NCBI GenBank assembly: GCA_902785105.1
Contig: CACZXF010000030.1
Span: 13,009 to 71,759, forward strand
Direction of reading: 5' to 3'
Origin: an uncultured Eubacteriales bacterium
Lineage (GTDB): Bacteria; Bacillota; Clostridia; Christensenellales; Aristaeellaceae
DNA length: 58,751 bases
The notes beneath the pieces are model-generated. The model made no database searches and had not been told where the DNA came from. It was given only the letters and a program-made list of their open reading frames with translations. Within the stretch, counting starts at the first letter, position 1; each line of letters begins with the position of its first letter. The translations under genes were made by a program, and so were the position numbers. Shown here in pieces: positions 41,757-50,362 of the stretch.

Positions 41757-42016
41757 GTATGACGGAACTTCGGTGCGGCTGACTTTCCCTGTCGCCCGGG
41801 CAAATGCTGATTGCCGGGGCGGTTGTGGTTTGTTTGCCGGGGTGAAGTCTGCATGAACCGTTTGGCGCTTAGATGGGCCAAACAAAGGCGGGGACCATTG
41901 AGGTTTCCGGTCCGGGGCCTTCGGGGTCCGGACTGATGCTGCCCAATCTATGTACGGGCAATATCGCCAGTTTTCCAAAGCATAGCATAGAAGCATGTTG
42001 GAGGTGCAAACAACAC
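41757..42016 (+). promoter_or_regulatory. Structured leader of the alpha ribosomal operon
   Basis: A 260-base leader without a gene. TTTGTTTG (41829-41836) can pair with CAAACAAA (41879-41886), while GTTTGGC (41860-41866) can pair with GCCAAAC (41877-41883); the two pairings exclude each other. A hairpin GTCCGG...CCGGAC with a TTCG loop follows (41909-41932). The layout suits autoregulation by a ribosomal protein such as S4, whose gene is in the operon. infA and rpmJ, often upstream of rpsM, are not here. Confidence 0.55.
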
Positions 42017-42388
42017 ATGGCACGAATTGCTGGTGTCGACCTTCCCAGGGAGAAGCGCATTGAAATCGCCCTGACGTACATCTACGGCATTGGCCGCAAC
42101 ATCGCAGACGATATCATTGAAGCGACCGGCGTCAACCCGGATACCCGCGTCAAGGATCTGACCGAGGATGATATCGGTAAGCTGCGCGACTACATCGACC
42201 ATCATCTGAAGGTCGAAGGCGATCTGCGCCGCGAGGTTTCCATGAACATCAAGCGGCTGATGGAAATCGGCTGCTATCGCGGTCTTCGTCATCGTCGCGG
42301 CCTGCCCGTGCGCGGCCAGAATACCAAGCAGAATGCCCGTACCCGCAAGGGCCCGAAGAAGCAGGCTGCCGGTAAGAAGAAGAAGTAA
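42017..42388 (+). CDS. rpsM: 30S ribosomal protein S13
   Basis: 123 residues. [22 protein letters not shown] start, the helix-hairpin region [10 protein letters not shown], and the basic C-terminus [23 protein letters not shown]. It sits in the head of the small subunit and contacts S19 and P-site tRNA. First gene of the alpha operon; GGAGG lies upstream of the ATG. Confidence 0.99.
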   Translation: MARIAGVDLPREKRIEIALTYIYGIGRNIADDIIEATGVNPDTRVKDLTEDDIGKLRDYIDHHLKVEGDLRREVSMNIKRLMEIGCYRGLRHRRGLPVRGQNTKQNARTRKGPKKQAAGKKKK

Positions 42389-42421
42389 GTCAATCGCTGA
42401 TATTTGGGAGGAATTAACGCT

Positions 42422-42820
42422 ATGGCAAAGCCGAAGCTGAAAAGGGTTACCCGCAAGCGCCGCGAGAAGAAGCTCGTGGAGCGCGGCGCGGCCCATATTC
42501 GCTCTTCTTTCAATAACACCATCGTGACGATCACGGACATCAACGGCAACGCGCTTAGCTGGGCCTCTGCCGGCGGACTTGGCTTCCGCGGCAGCAAGAA
42601 GTCCACGCCCTTCGCCGCCCAGTCCGCCGCTGAGACCGCCGCGAAGGCCGCCATGGAGTATGGCCTGAAGACCGTCGAGGTCTATGTCAAGGGCCCCGGC
42701 TCCGGACGCGAAGCCGCCATCCGAAGCCTTCAGGCCGCCGGTCTCGAGGTGAACATGATCAAGGACGTGACGCCCATCCCCCACAACGGATGCCGCCCGC
42801 CCAAGCGCAGAAGAGTTTAA
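42422..42820 (+). CDS. rpsK: 30S ribosomal protein S11
   Basis: 132 residues. It shows [61 protein letters not shown] and the C-terminal [13 protein letters not shown]. Platform protein of the small subunit. The ribosome site is GGGAGG. Confidence 0.99.
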   Translation: MAKPKLKRVTRKRREKKLVERGAAHIRSSFNNTIVTITDINGNALSWASAGGLGFRGSKKSTPFAAQSAAETAAKAAMEYGLKTVEVYVKGPGSGREAAIRSLQAAGLEVNMIKDVTPIPHNGCRPPKRRRV

Positions 42821-42840
42821 TTGAAGGGAGATAACCGGAC

Positions 42841-43437
42841 ATGGCAAAGAATACACAGCCCGTTCTGAAAAGGTGCAAGGCACTGGGCTTGTCTCCTGCG
42901 GTTCTTGGTTACTCCAAGGAAACCAACCGCAATCCTAAGCCTCAGATGCGCCGCAAGCAGTCTGAATACGGCAAGCAGCTGATGGAAAAGCAGAAGGTCA
43001 AGTTCATCTATGGCGTTCTGGAAAAGCAGTTCTATCATTATTATGAGATGGCCGAGCGCAAGCGCGGCATCACCGGCGAGATCATGCTTCAGTATCTGGA
43101 GCGCCGCCTGGACAACGTCGTCTTCCGCATGGGCTTCGCCTCCACCCGCCGCGAGGCGCGTCAGCTCGTCAATCACGGCCATTTCACCGTGAACGGCAAG
43201 CGCTGCAACATCCCCTCCGCGCTGGTCAAGCCCGGCGACGTCATCGCCGTCTGCCAGAAGTCCCAGCAGTCCGTGAAGTTCAAGGGCCTGCTTGAGGAGT
43301 ACGGCAAGAAGAGCATGCCCGCCTGGATCGAGAAGAACCAGGACGCCTTCGAGGGCAAGATCGCCGCGATGCCCACCCGCGAGGACATTGATTACGAAGT
43401 GTCCGAGAACCTGATCGTTGAGCTTTACTCCCGCTAA
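42841..43437 (+). CDS. rpsD: 30S ribosomal protein S4
   Basis: 198 residues, the zinc-free type (no N-terminal cysteine cluster). Contains EKQKVKFIYGVLEKQFYHYY, the S4 RNA-binding domain LERRLDNVVFRMGFASTRREARQLVNHGHF, and the C-terminal LIVELYSR. A primary 16S-binding assembly protein, and an operon autoregulator in several bacteria. Confidence 0.99.
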   Translation: MAKNTQPVLKRCKALGLSPAVLGYSKETNRNPKPQMRRKQSEYGKQLMEKQKVKFIYGVLEKQFYHYYEMAERKRGITGEIMLQYLERRLDNVVFRMGFASTRREARQLVNHGHFTVNGKRCNIPSALVKPGDVIAVCQKSQQSVKFKGLLEEYGKKSMPAWIEKNQDAFEGKIAAMPTREDIDYEVSENLIVELYSR

Positions 43438-43518
43438 TTGTGTTTATCCTGACTATGCAGGTATCATTCCGCTGGCGGCTGAATGGCTTACGATTACCAT
43501 CAGGCGGCAGCGGGATAA

Positions 43519-43672
43519 GGAACCGGAGATAAATAAATTGCGCAGAGTGCGCAGAATGAATTCGTCAGTGCAAGGCGGAGGAGGGAAGCGTGCCGGGGCA
43601 CGTTGACCGACGACAACGCGGCAATGACGGATTCAGGCAAGCAATATGCACAAGTTATTTATCGGAGGTTCC
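43519..43672. repeat. MITE-like element D between rpsD and rpoA
   Basis: Inverted ends GGAACCGGAGATAAATAA and TTATTTATCGGAGGTTCC. The core holds a GTGCCGGGGCAC hairpin followed by GTTGACCGACGACAACGC and GGATTCAGGCAAGCA. The same core occurs inverted at 58.15-58.22 kb. It fills most of the 290-base gap in an otherwise compact operon and codes for nothing. Confidence 0.8.
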
Positions 43673-43727
43673 TTAGCACCGCGCCGGACTCATCTGTGCG
43701 GCGTGATAGGAGAGGAGGAAACGCTGA

Positions 43728-44699
43728 ATGATCGATCAGATCGAAAAACCCAAAATCGAACGTGTAGAGATCGGCGAGAACAGCCGGTATGGAAAGTTTG
43801 TCGTCAACCCGCTGGAGCGCGGCTTCGGCCAGACCTTGGGCAATTCGCTTCGCCGCGTGTTGCTCAACTCCCTGCCCGGGGTGGCGGCGACCAGCGTCCG
43901 TATCGAGGGCGTTCAGCATGAGTTTTCAACGGTTCCCGGCATGAAGGAAGATGTCGCGGAGCTGATCCTGAACATTAAATTACTCTCTGCGAAGCTGTAT
44001 ACGGAGCAGCCCAAGATCATCACCATTGATGCGGTGGGTCCCTGCGAGGTTACCGCGGGCGACATCAAGGCGGATGACGAGGTCGAAATCGTCAATCCGG
44101 ACCTGCATCTGGCGACCCTCTCCGAGGGCGGACATCTGCAAATGCAGATCACCCTGGAAAAGGGCCGGGGCTATGTCTCCGCCGAGCGCAACAAGCAGCT
44201 CGCCTTAGAGCGCAATAAGGTCGCCGGAATGCCCATCGGCGTGATCCCGGTGGACTCCATATTTACCCCCATTCGCAAGGTCAGCTATTCCGTCGAGGAC
44301 ACCCGCGTGGGTCAGGTGACGGACTACGACAAGCTGACCATCGAGGTGTGGACCAACGGCTCGATCCTGCCCAAGGAGGCGCTGGCCTCCGCGGCGCAGA
44401 TCCTCACCAACAATATGCGCCTGTTCATCGACCTTACGGTGAACGTGGTGCGGGTGGACTACAACGAGCCGGAGATCGACGACAAGTCCAAGGTGCTCGA
44501 GATGACCATCGAGGAGCTGGACCTGTCCGTCCGAGCCTTCAACTGCCTCAAGCGCGCCGGCATCAACACCGTTGCGGAGCTGGTGCAGCGCAATCAGGAG
44601 GACATGATGAAGGTCCGCAACCTCGGCAAGAAGTCGCTTGAAGAAGTGGAGCAAAAGCTCATCGCTCTGGGCCTCTCCCTCAAGACAAGCGAGGAGTAA
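43728..44699 (+). CDS. rpoA: DNA-directed RNA polymerase alpha subunit
   Basis: 323 residues. N-terminal assembly domain ([28 protein letters not shown]) and C-terminal helical domain ([44 protein letters not shown]) that binds UP elements and activators. GAGGAGG lies upstream. Confidence 0.99.
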   Translation: MIDQIEKPKIERVEIGENSRYGKFVVNPLERGFGQTLGNSLRRVLLNSLPGVAATSVRIEGVQHEFSTVPGMKEDVAELILNIKLLSAKLYTEQPKIITIDAVGPCEVTAGDIKADDEVEIVNPDLHLATLSEGGHLQMQITLEKGRGYVSAERNKQLALERNKVAGMPIGVIPVDSIFTPIRKVSYSVEDTRVGQVTDYDKLTIEVWTNGSILPKEALASAAQILTNNMRLFIDLTVNVVRVDYNEPEIDDKSKVLEMTIEELDLSVRAFNCLKRAGINTVAELVQRNQEDMMKVRNLGKKSLEEVEQKLIALGLSLKTSEE

Positions 44700-44734
44700 T
44701 CTTCTGAAATTACCATCAAGGGAGGAACCATAAA

Positions 44735-45250
44735 ATGGCCAATCGCAAGCTGGGTCGGCCGACCGACCAGAGGATGGCGATGCTCCGCAACCAGGTCACC
44801 AACCTGATCTGGTATGGCAGGATCGAAACCACTCTCGCGCGCGGCAAGGAGGTTCAGTCTCTGGCTGAGCACCTCGTGACCATCGCCATGCGCCAGTGTG
44901 ACAATACCATCGAAGTGACCAAAAAGCACATGAACGACAAGAAGCAGGTGGAGGAGCTCACCGTCCAGAACGACAGCCCCGCCCGTCTGGCTGCTCGTCG
45001 TCAGATCATGCGCTATCTGTATGATATCCCCGCCGTGCAGAATGTGAAGGGCGAGGAGACCAAGGAAGAGTTCAAAAAGCGCCAGAAGGACGTCAAGCAC
45101 CAGGTCGTCGAAAAGCTCTTCCGCGAAATCGCGCCCAAGTATAAGAAGCGCGCTGAGGAAAAGGGCCAGGGCGGCGGCTACACCCGTATCGTCAAGAAGG
45201 GCCCCCGTCGCGGCGACTCTGCCGAGATGGTCATCCTTGAGTTCGTCTGA
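44735..45250 (+). CDS. rplQ: 50S ribosomal protein L17
   Basis: 171 residues. [20 protein letters not shown] start and a typical L17 body with an internal expansion ([25 protein letters not shown]), and the C-terminal [23 protein letters not shown]. Some L17 proteins are near 120 residues; the longer form is usual in Clostridia. Last gene of the alpha operon. Confidence 0.98.
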   Translation: MANRKLGRPTDQRMAMLRNQVTNLIWYGRIETTLARGKEVQSLAEHLVTIAMRQCDNTIEVTKKHMNDKKQVEELTVQNDSPARLAARRQIMRYLYDIPAVQNVKGEETKEEFKKRQKDVKHQVVEKLFREIAPKYKKRAEEKGQGGGYTRIVKKGPRRGDSAEMVILEFV

Positions 45251-45263
45251 TCGAAATTATGAA

Positions 45264-45305
45264 GGGGACTGTTGTACTATAGCTGGTACAACAGCCCCAT
45301 TTTTA
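45264..45305 (+). terminator. Terminator of the alpha operon
   Basis: GGGGACTGTTGTAC pairs with GTACAACAGCCCC, then ATTTTTATT. Confidence 0.9.
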
Positions 45306-45324
45306 TTATTGCATGGTGGTGGGT

Positions 45325-45642
45325 ATGTATTCAATAGAGCAATTCCAGCGGATAAACAGGCTTGACGCAATGGTATTCACACAGCATAGCCGTAAACGGT
45401 TTGCGGAGCGTGGAATCAATACGAACGATATACAATTTTTATTCAAAACAGGGGAAATCATTGAACAGTATCCCGACGATACCCCTTTCCCAAGCTGTCT
45501 CATTCTGGGTTATTCCGGGGAGCGCGCATTGCATGTAGTTGCAAGTATCGACGAAGGCTTGATTTACATCATCACGGCATACGCACCAAACCCGGAAAAA
45601 TGGGAAGCTGATTGGAAAACAAGGAAGGAGAACAGGAAATGA
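45325..45642 (+). CDS. DUF4258-type putative toxin
   Basis: 105 residues starting at the ATG after GGTGGTGGG. FTQHSRKRFAERGINTNDIQFLFKTGEIIEQYPDDTPFPSCLILGYSGERALHVVAS fits the DUF4258 pattern, a small RelE/BrnT-like fold found in toxin-antitoxin pairs. It overlaps the zinc-ribbon gene by four bases (ATGA). It lies directly behind the ribosomal operon terminator and has lower GC than the operon. Confidence 0.75.
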   Translation: MYSIEQFQRINRLDAMVFTQHSRKRFAERGINTNDIQFLFKTGEIIEQYPDDTPFPSCLILGYSGERALHVVASIDEGLIYIITAYAPNPEKWEADWKTRKENRK

Positions 45643-45866
45643 AGTGCATGAAATGCGGAAAAACAGCCTATAAGAGCCTGACTTCCGAAGCGATTGAGCT
45701 GGGCTTTGGCCTCCTGGTCATTCGCAATATTCCGTGCTACAAGTGCGAGGAATGCGACGAAATCTTCTATACGGGCGATGTCGTCAGCAGGATCGAAGGG
45801 ATGATCGAGGAGGCCAAGCAGAGGATGCAGGAAATCAGCGTCATTTATTATGAAGATGCAGCTTAA
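45639..45866 (+). CDS. YgiT-type zinc-finger protein, putative antitoxin
   Basis: 75 residues. Two CxxC pairs (CMKCGK, CYKCEEC), then IFYTGDVVSRIEGMIEEAKQR, the pattern of MqsA/YgiT N-terminal domains that neutralise a partner toxin. The helix-turn-helix half of MqsA is absent. Translationally coupled to the DUF4258 gene. Confidence 0.8.
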   Translation: MKCMKCGKTAYKSLTSEAIELGFGLLVIRNIPCYKCEECDEIFYTGDVVSRIEGMIEEAKQRMQEISVIYYEDAA

Positions 45867-45868
45867 TT

Positions 45869-46390
45869 CTATTCCAGTTTGTCCAGCATCTCCCTGATCT
45901 CATGACTGCCCAGCAATGCCGGGGTCAGGAGGGCGGAGACGGCGATGCCGGCGGCACCCTGGCAGAGGTTGCCGGGGATTTCGGCGGCGGCGGCGAGGCC
46001 ATAGCCGAGGCAGAGGGAGGAATAGAGGAAGTATCCCCCGACCATCAGGAGTTCACCGACCAGGGCGGCGGGGATGAGGGATTTGAGGCCGGTTTTGCCC
46101 AGTTTGCGGTAAAGGGTCCCGGCGGCAAAGGCCATTAATCCCTTGATGACGAGGGTGCCCACGGCGTACATCGGATAGCCTGCCAGCAGGTCGGCCAGCA
46201 TGGAGCCCAGCCCCGCCGCCGCGCCGCCCCAGAGGGGACCCAGCAGGAATGCCGCCAGCAGGGCGAAGCCGTCGCCTAAATTGAGATAGCCGCTGATAGG
46301 GGAGGGGATTCTTATGAACATGGTCGCCACGCAGGTCAGCGCCGCGAACAGGGAGGTCAGCACCAGTTTGAAGGTGGAAGCGCTCTTCAT
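45869..46390 (-). CDS. ECF transporter S component
   Basis: 173 residues with five to six membrane segments. ATMFIRIPSPISGYLNLGDGFALLAAFLLGPLWGGAAAGLGSMLADLLAGYPMYAVGTLVIKGLMAFAAG follows the pattern of S components that capture vitamins or related small molecules for ECF importers. The substrate cannot be told. The second ATG is preferred because GAGGTGAT is 7 bases from it. It is convergent with the YgiT gene (2 bases apart). Confidence 0.88.
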   Translation of the reverse strand: MKSASTFKLVLTSLFAALTCVATMFIRIPSPISGYLNLGDGFALLAAFLLGPLWGGAAAGLGSMLADLLAGYPMYAVGTLVIKGLMAFAAGTLYRKLGKTGLKSLIPAALVGELLMVGGYFLYSSLCLGYGLAAAAEIPGNLCQGAAGIAVSALLTPALLGSHEIREMLDKLE

Positions 46391-46502
46391 TAACATATCA
46401 CCTCACTGGGTTTGTTTTCCTGATATTGTACTAAAACGATTGCGGTGTAAAAAGAGATATCTTGGCAACAATTCGTTAAATGTTTATTGAGGCCCCTGTA
46501 AC

Positions 46503-46531
46503 TTGAAATGTTTATAATCCTATGATATAAT
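46503..46531 (+). promoter_or_regulatory. Promoter of the structured RNA and PfkB gene
   Basis: TTGAAA, 17 bases, TATAAT. Confidence 0.8.
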
Positions 46532-46535
46532 ATAA

Positions 46536-46632
46536 GTGCAATCCTCAAACTGTGCCTGCGGGCGGTCGGCTCTTGCCGCGGGGAAGGGTCGGCTGCCTGC
46601 CCTGGCACGGTGTAACGGGAATTGCATTTTTT
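46536..46632 (+). ncRNA. Candidate structured leader or small RNA with intrinsic terminator
   Basis: About 96 bases. Outer stem TGCAAT/ATTGCA, next ACTGTGCC/GGCACGGT, then GGGC/GCCC, enclosing CGGC-TCTT-GCCG. An alternative hairpin GCCG...CGGC would use the same GCCG. The outer stem is followed by TTTTTT, so it works as a terminator. It lies 130 bases upstream of the PfkB kinase gene. It does not match the riboswitch or SRP RNA patterns I know. A second perfect-looking stem, AGGGATTAG...CTAATCCCT, follows at 46641-46689. Confidence 0.55.
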
Positions 46633-46760
46633 GAGCAAACAGGGATTAGGAATCGCGGCCGCCAGCGCGGCTCCAATTTCTAATCCCTTATTTCAAATAG
46701 TGGGGAGTTGTGATGCAACCCCTTAACTTCCCGCTCATCAATACAAAGGAGGGCGCTGCC

Positions 46761-47684
46761 ATGCTGGTCGTTGGCGCGGTGTTTGTGGATGTCAAGGGCT
46801 TTTCCAGCGGGACGTATCTGCCGGAGGGCACCAATGTGGGCGACGTGCAGGTGTCGGCGGGCGGCGTCTGCCGCAACGTGGTGGAGAACCTGGCGCGGAT
46901 GGGCTTCCGGGCCACCTTCCTGAGCATGGTGGACGACAACGCCATGGGCCAGGATGTGCGCGACGGTCTCAATGCCCTGGGGGTGGACACCACCCATGTG
47001 TTCACCTGCGAGAAGGGCATGGGCATGTGGCTGGCCATATTGGACGAGCACGGCGATCTCCGCGGCTCCATCTCCCGACAGCCGGACTTTAAGGCCATGG
47101 AGCGCTACATCGAAGAAAACGGCGAGTCCCTGATGGAGGGCTGCGACGGCGTGGTGCTGGGCTACGACACCAACAGCGCCATCACCGCCAAGATGCTTCA
47201 ATTGGCCGATCGCCATAACGTGCCGGTCTACGGCGTGGTGGGCAACATGGGCGTAATATTGCGCCATCCCGAATACCTGCGGCGCTCCGCCTGCTTCATC
47301 TGCAATGAAAACGAGGCCGGGCGACTGTTCAATCAGCCCGTGGAGGGCATGAGTCCCGAGGCGCTGCTGCCGCTGCTGGTGCAGGAGTCCCGGAACATGG
47401 GCATCCCCGCCATGGTCATCACCATGGGTCCGGAGGGCTCGGTCTACGTCGATCACCGCACCGGCGAGTTCGGGCGCTGTCCTGCCCGTGCCGTCAACAT
47501 GGTGGATTCCACCGGCGCGGGGGACGCTTTCTTCACCGGCGTGGTGGCCGCGCTGAACCAGAATATGCCCCTCGCCGCCGCCGTCCTCGCCGGCACCCGC
47601 CTCGCCGCCCGGACCCTGGAGTTCGCCGGGGCCTGCTGCCCGGACGCGCGGGAGATATTTTTTGGCGAGGACGTCAAAGAATAA
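46761..47684 (+). CDS. PfkB-family carbohydrate/nucleoside kinase
   Basis: 307 residues from the ATG after AAAGGAGG. VSAGGVCRNVVENLARMGF is the N-terminal PfkB signature and DSTGAGDAFFTGVV the C-terminal one with the catalytic Asp. The family phosphorylates sugars or nucleosides such as ribose, fructose, adenosine or pseudouridine. The compact size and GGVCRNVVENL motif lean towards pseudouridine kinase-like members, but I am not sure. Confidence 0.88.
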   Translation: MLVVGAVFVDVKGFSSGTYLPEGTNVGDVQVSAGGVCRNVVENLARMGFRATFLSMVDDNAMGQDVRDGLNALGVDTTHVFTCEKGMGMWLAILDEHGDLRGSISRQPDFKAMERYIEENGESLMEGCDGVVLGYDTNSAITAKMLQLADRHNVPVYGVVGNMGVILRHPEYLRRSACFICNENEAGRLFNQPVEGMSPEALLPLLVQESRNMGIPAMVITMGPEGSVYVDHRTGEFGRCPARAVNMVDSTGAGDAFFTGVVAALNQNMPLAAAVLAGTRLAARTLEFAGACCPDAREIFFGEDVKE

Positions 47685-47686
47685 AG

Positions 47687-47717
47687 TGTGTCACCAGGGA
47701 CGGTTCTCCGTGACACA
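47687..47717. repeat. Palindromic repeat E, second copy
   Basis: TGTGTCACCAGGGACGG, TTCTCCG, TGACACA: 3 bases after the kinase stop codon. It is the inverted counterpart of 16966-16996. Confidence 0.85.
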
Positions 47718-47724
47718 AAAAGGT

Positions 47725-47805
47725 CTGTAGGGGTGGCGTTCACCGCCCACAGGGTATAACGTCGCGCAGCGTGCAGGGCGGGCGGCGAAACGCCGCCCCT
47801 ACAGG
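47725..47805. repeat. Interspersed repeat, B-type interior
   Basis: CTGTAGGGGTGGCGTTCACCGCC to GGCGGCGAAACGCCGCC and CCCTACAGGG, without terminal motifs. Confidence 0.85.
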
Positions 47806-47863
47806 GTTTGTTTGTGTTTTAATAACATTTCCTTTTATAGCTTTTGGTTGGGAGGATGAAGCC

Positions 47864-49123
47864 ATGCGGGTGATGCTTGCCGGTGTTTCCAGCGGTTGCG
47901 GGAAGACCACATCCACGCTGGCGCTGCTCAGGGCGCTGAGCCTGCGCGGCCTGCGGGTCGCGCCCTTCAAGTCGGGGCCGGATTATATCGACCCCGGCTT
48001 TCATCGCGTGGCCTGCGGGCGGCCCTGCCACAATCTGGACGAGTGGTTCTGTTCCCCGGAGGCGGTGCGGCAGATACTGAAAATCGGCTCGGAAAACGCT
48101 GACATCGCCGTGATCGAAGGGGCCATGGGCATGTACGACGGCGTGGGCGCGGACTCCCGCTGCTCGGCCTGGTCGCTGGCGCGGCACACGGGCACGCCCG
48201 TCATACTGGTGGTGGACGCCTCCGGCAGCGCGGCCAGCGCCGCGGCGACGACATTGGGCTTTACGAAATATCGGGAGGACAGCGGCATCGCCGGGGTGTT
48301 CGTCAACCGCGCCTCCGGGGAGCGGCACTATGAGCTGGTCAAGACCGCCATGGCGGGCATCGGCCTTCAGTGTGTGGGCTGGATGCCCAAGGACAAGCAG
48401 CTCCACATGCCCGACAGGCATCTCGGCCTTGTGCCCGTGGAGGAGCGGCCCGACGTGGAGGCTCAGATCGCCCGCGCCGCCGGTGAAATTCAAATCGACA
48501 TGGAGGCCCTCACCGCCATCGCCCGCACGGCGAAGCCCGTGGACGTGCCGCCCATGGAGTTTCCCAGGATGTTCGAGGGCAGGCGCATCGGCCTGGCCAA
48601 GGACGCCGCGTTCAGCTTCACCTATGAGGCCAATCTCATCGCCCTGCGGGAGATGGGCGCAAAAATCATCGAGTTTTCGCCGTTGAAAGATACTTCCTTG
48701 CCGGGAAACCTTGACGCCCTCTACCTGCCCGGCGGATTCCCGGAGGTCTTTGAAGAACAGTTGAAGGCCAACGGGACGATGGTCGAAAGCGTAAAAAATG
48801 CCATTGAAAACGGGCTGCGGGTCTATGCCGAGTGCGGCGGGATGCTTTATCTTTCGATGATCAACGCCATTCCGGTTCAGTGGCACATGACGGAGCGCCT
48901 GCAGCGGTTCGGCTACGTCACCGTGACCGACGGGGACGGCTATCGTTTCCCGGCCCACGAGTTCCATCACTCCGTTACGGAATCGGCGCTGCCCCAGCGG
49001 TTCACCGTGGAAAAGCGGGGCAACCGCTACCCGGAGGGCTACCTATATAATAACGTGCTGGCGGGCTATCCCCACATTCACTTCTTCGAGCGGCCCGAAT
49101 TGGCGGAAAGGTTGTTTCTATGA
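47864..49123 (+). CDS. cbiA: Cobyrinate a,c-diamide synthase
   Basis: 419 residues from the ATG after GGGAGGATG; the longer frame is repeat-derived. N-terminal P-loop GVSSGCGKTTSTLALL, FKSGPDYIDPGFHRVACG, EGAMGMYDG; C-terminal class I glutaminase with LYLPGGFPE and the nucleophile Cys in YAECGGMLYLS. It amidates the a and c side chains of cobyrinic acid. It overlaps cobD by four bases. Confidence 0.95.
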   Translation: MRVMLAGVSSGCGKTTSTLALLRALSLRGLRVAPFKSGPDYIDPGFHRVACGRPCHNLDEWFCSPEAVRQILKIGSENADIAVIEGAMGMYDGVGADSRCSAWSLARHTGTPVILVVDASGSAASAAATTLGFTKYREDSGIAGVFVNRASGERHYELVKTAMAGIGLQCVGWMPKDKQLHMPDRHLGLVPVEERPDVEAQIARAAGEIQIDMEALTAIARTAKPVDVPPMEFPRMFEGRRIGLAKDAAFSFTYEANLIALREMGAKIIEFSPLKDTSLPGNLDALYLPGGFPEVFEEQLKANGTMVESVKNAIENGLRVYAECGGMLYLSMINAIPVQWHMTERLQRFGYVTVTDGDGYRFPAHEFHHSVTESALPQRFTVEKRGNRYPEGYLYNNVLAGYPHIHFFERPELAERLFL

Positions 49124-50118
49124 CGGTCATTCACGGCGGAGATGTCTGGCAGGGCGGCGCGCTCGCGGATTATCTGGACTTCTCCGCCAACCTGAACCCC
49201 GAGGGCCCGCCGCCTTGGGTGCGCGAAGCTCTGCAAAGGGGCCTGGAAGCCGCCCGATATTATCCCGATTTGAAGGGAACCGCGGCGCGACGGGGCATGG
49301 CGGAGCATCTCGGCCTGCCGGAGGAATGCGTGCTGGTCACCGCCGGGGGCATCGAGGCCGCCGCGCTGGCCGCGAAGCTGCCCGGAAAACACGTCGTCGC
49401 CCAGCCCACCTTTCAGGAATACGGCCACCTCTGCGGCATGCACGATGATGTCGAAAGGGAGAAGTTACATTTTCGTACATTTTCGGCAGGTGAAAACCTG
49501 TGGATATGTAACCCGAATAATCCCACCGGCGACGCATTGAAGCGGGATTTTGTGCTGGAACTGCTGGAAAGGGCGGAAAAAGCCGGGGCGCGGCTCATCG
49601 TGGACGAGGCGTTCATCGAATATTGCCCCGAAAACAGCGTCGTGGACTGCGTGAAGGACCATCCTGCGCTGATCGTGCTGGGTTCATTGACAAAAATTCT
49701 GGCGATTCCCGGCATTAGACTGGGTTACATGGCCGCGAACCCCGATGTAACCCGTCGGCTCTCCGCCGACCTGCTCCCCTGGCGGCTGAACAGCCTGGCC
49801 GACGCCGTGGCCGCGAGCCTGCCGGGTCATCAAGAGGATTTCGAACACATCCGTCACCTGAACGACGCGCGGCGGGAAAAGTTCGCGGAAGCTCTGCGGG
49901 GCCTGGGCATCAGGGTCTACCCCTCCGACGCCAATTTCCTGCTGTGCGACTTTGGCCGGGATATGCGCCCGGACATCGAGGCGTTAAAGCGTGAGCGCGT
50001 CCTCCTGCGCCCCTGCGGCATGTTCCCCGGCCTGACCCATGGTCATGTGCGGCTGTGCGTGCGGACGGAGGCGGAAAACGGGCGGCTGATCGGGATATTG
50101 TCGCGGGCCGGAGAATAG
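49120..50118 (+). CDS. cobD: L-threonine-O-3-phosphate decarboxylase
   Basis: 332 residues, PLP aminotransferase fold. HGGDVW and YLDFSANLNPEGPP at the N-terminus are typical of CobD; the lysine for PLP is in GSLTKILAIPGIRLGY, with CNPNNPTG and VRLCVR. It makes aminopropanol phosphate for the nucleotide loop of cobalamin. It resembles histidinol-phosphate aminotransferase, but the cob neighbours decide the call. Confidence 0.9.
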   Translation: MTVIHGGDVWQGGALADYLDFSANLNPEGPPPWVREALQRGLEAARYYPDLKGTAARRGMAEHLGLPEECVLVTAGGIEAAALAAKLPGKHVVAQPTFQEYGHLCGMHDDVEREKLHFRTFSAGENLWICNPNNPTGDALKRDFVLELLERAEKAGARLIVDEAFIEYCPENSVVDCVKDHPALIVLGSLTKILAIPGIRLGYMAANPDVTRRLSADLLPWRLNSLADAVAASLPGHQEDFEHIRHLNDARREKFAEALRGLGIRVYPSDANFLLCDFGRDMRPDIEALKRERVLLRPCGMFPGLTHGHVRLCVRTEAENGRLIGILSRAGE

Positions 50119-50331
50119 CGGGCGGCGAAACGCCGCCCCTACAGGGTTTTTGCCTTTTCGGAAGAATTTTTCTAATGACAGACAGGGTTTTATCGGAGAG
50201 ACGCACCCTCTCCTGTAGGGGCGGCGTTGCGCCGCCCGCCGGGTAGGACGATGTGCTTCGTACAAGGCGGGCGCCGAAACGGCGCTCCTACAAGGTTGGT
50301 TTGACTCCCCGACAACTTCCAATTTGACCGA
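50119..50331. repeat. Interspersed repeats, half B plus full B copy
   Basis: A half B (GGCGGCGAAACGCCGCCCC, 50121-50145) abuts cobD. Then comes a full copy: left end GACAGGGTTTTATCGG (about 50181), interior CCTGTAGGGGCGGCG to CGGCGCTCCTACAAGG, right end CTCCCCGACAACTTCC then AATTTG (to 50331). It lies just before the PTS gene. Confidence 0.88.
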
Positions 50332-50362
50332 CAGGCAGCTTCAATAGAGGAATAAATCGATC

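Noticed and set aside
46536-46632. SRP RNA, cobalamin, THF or TPP riboswitch
   Set aside because: The SRP apical GGAAG loop context, the cobalamin GCCACUG box and the THF and TPP cores are not present in the right order.
47806-47863. Cobalamin riboswitch before cbiA or hemB
   Set aside because: The space between the B repeat and cbiA is under 60 bases and the hemB leader is about 27 bases; no B12 box is seen.
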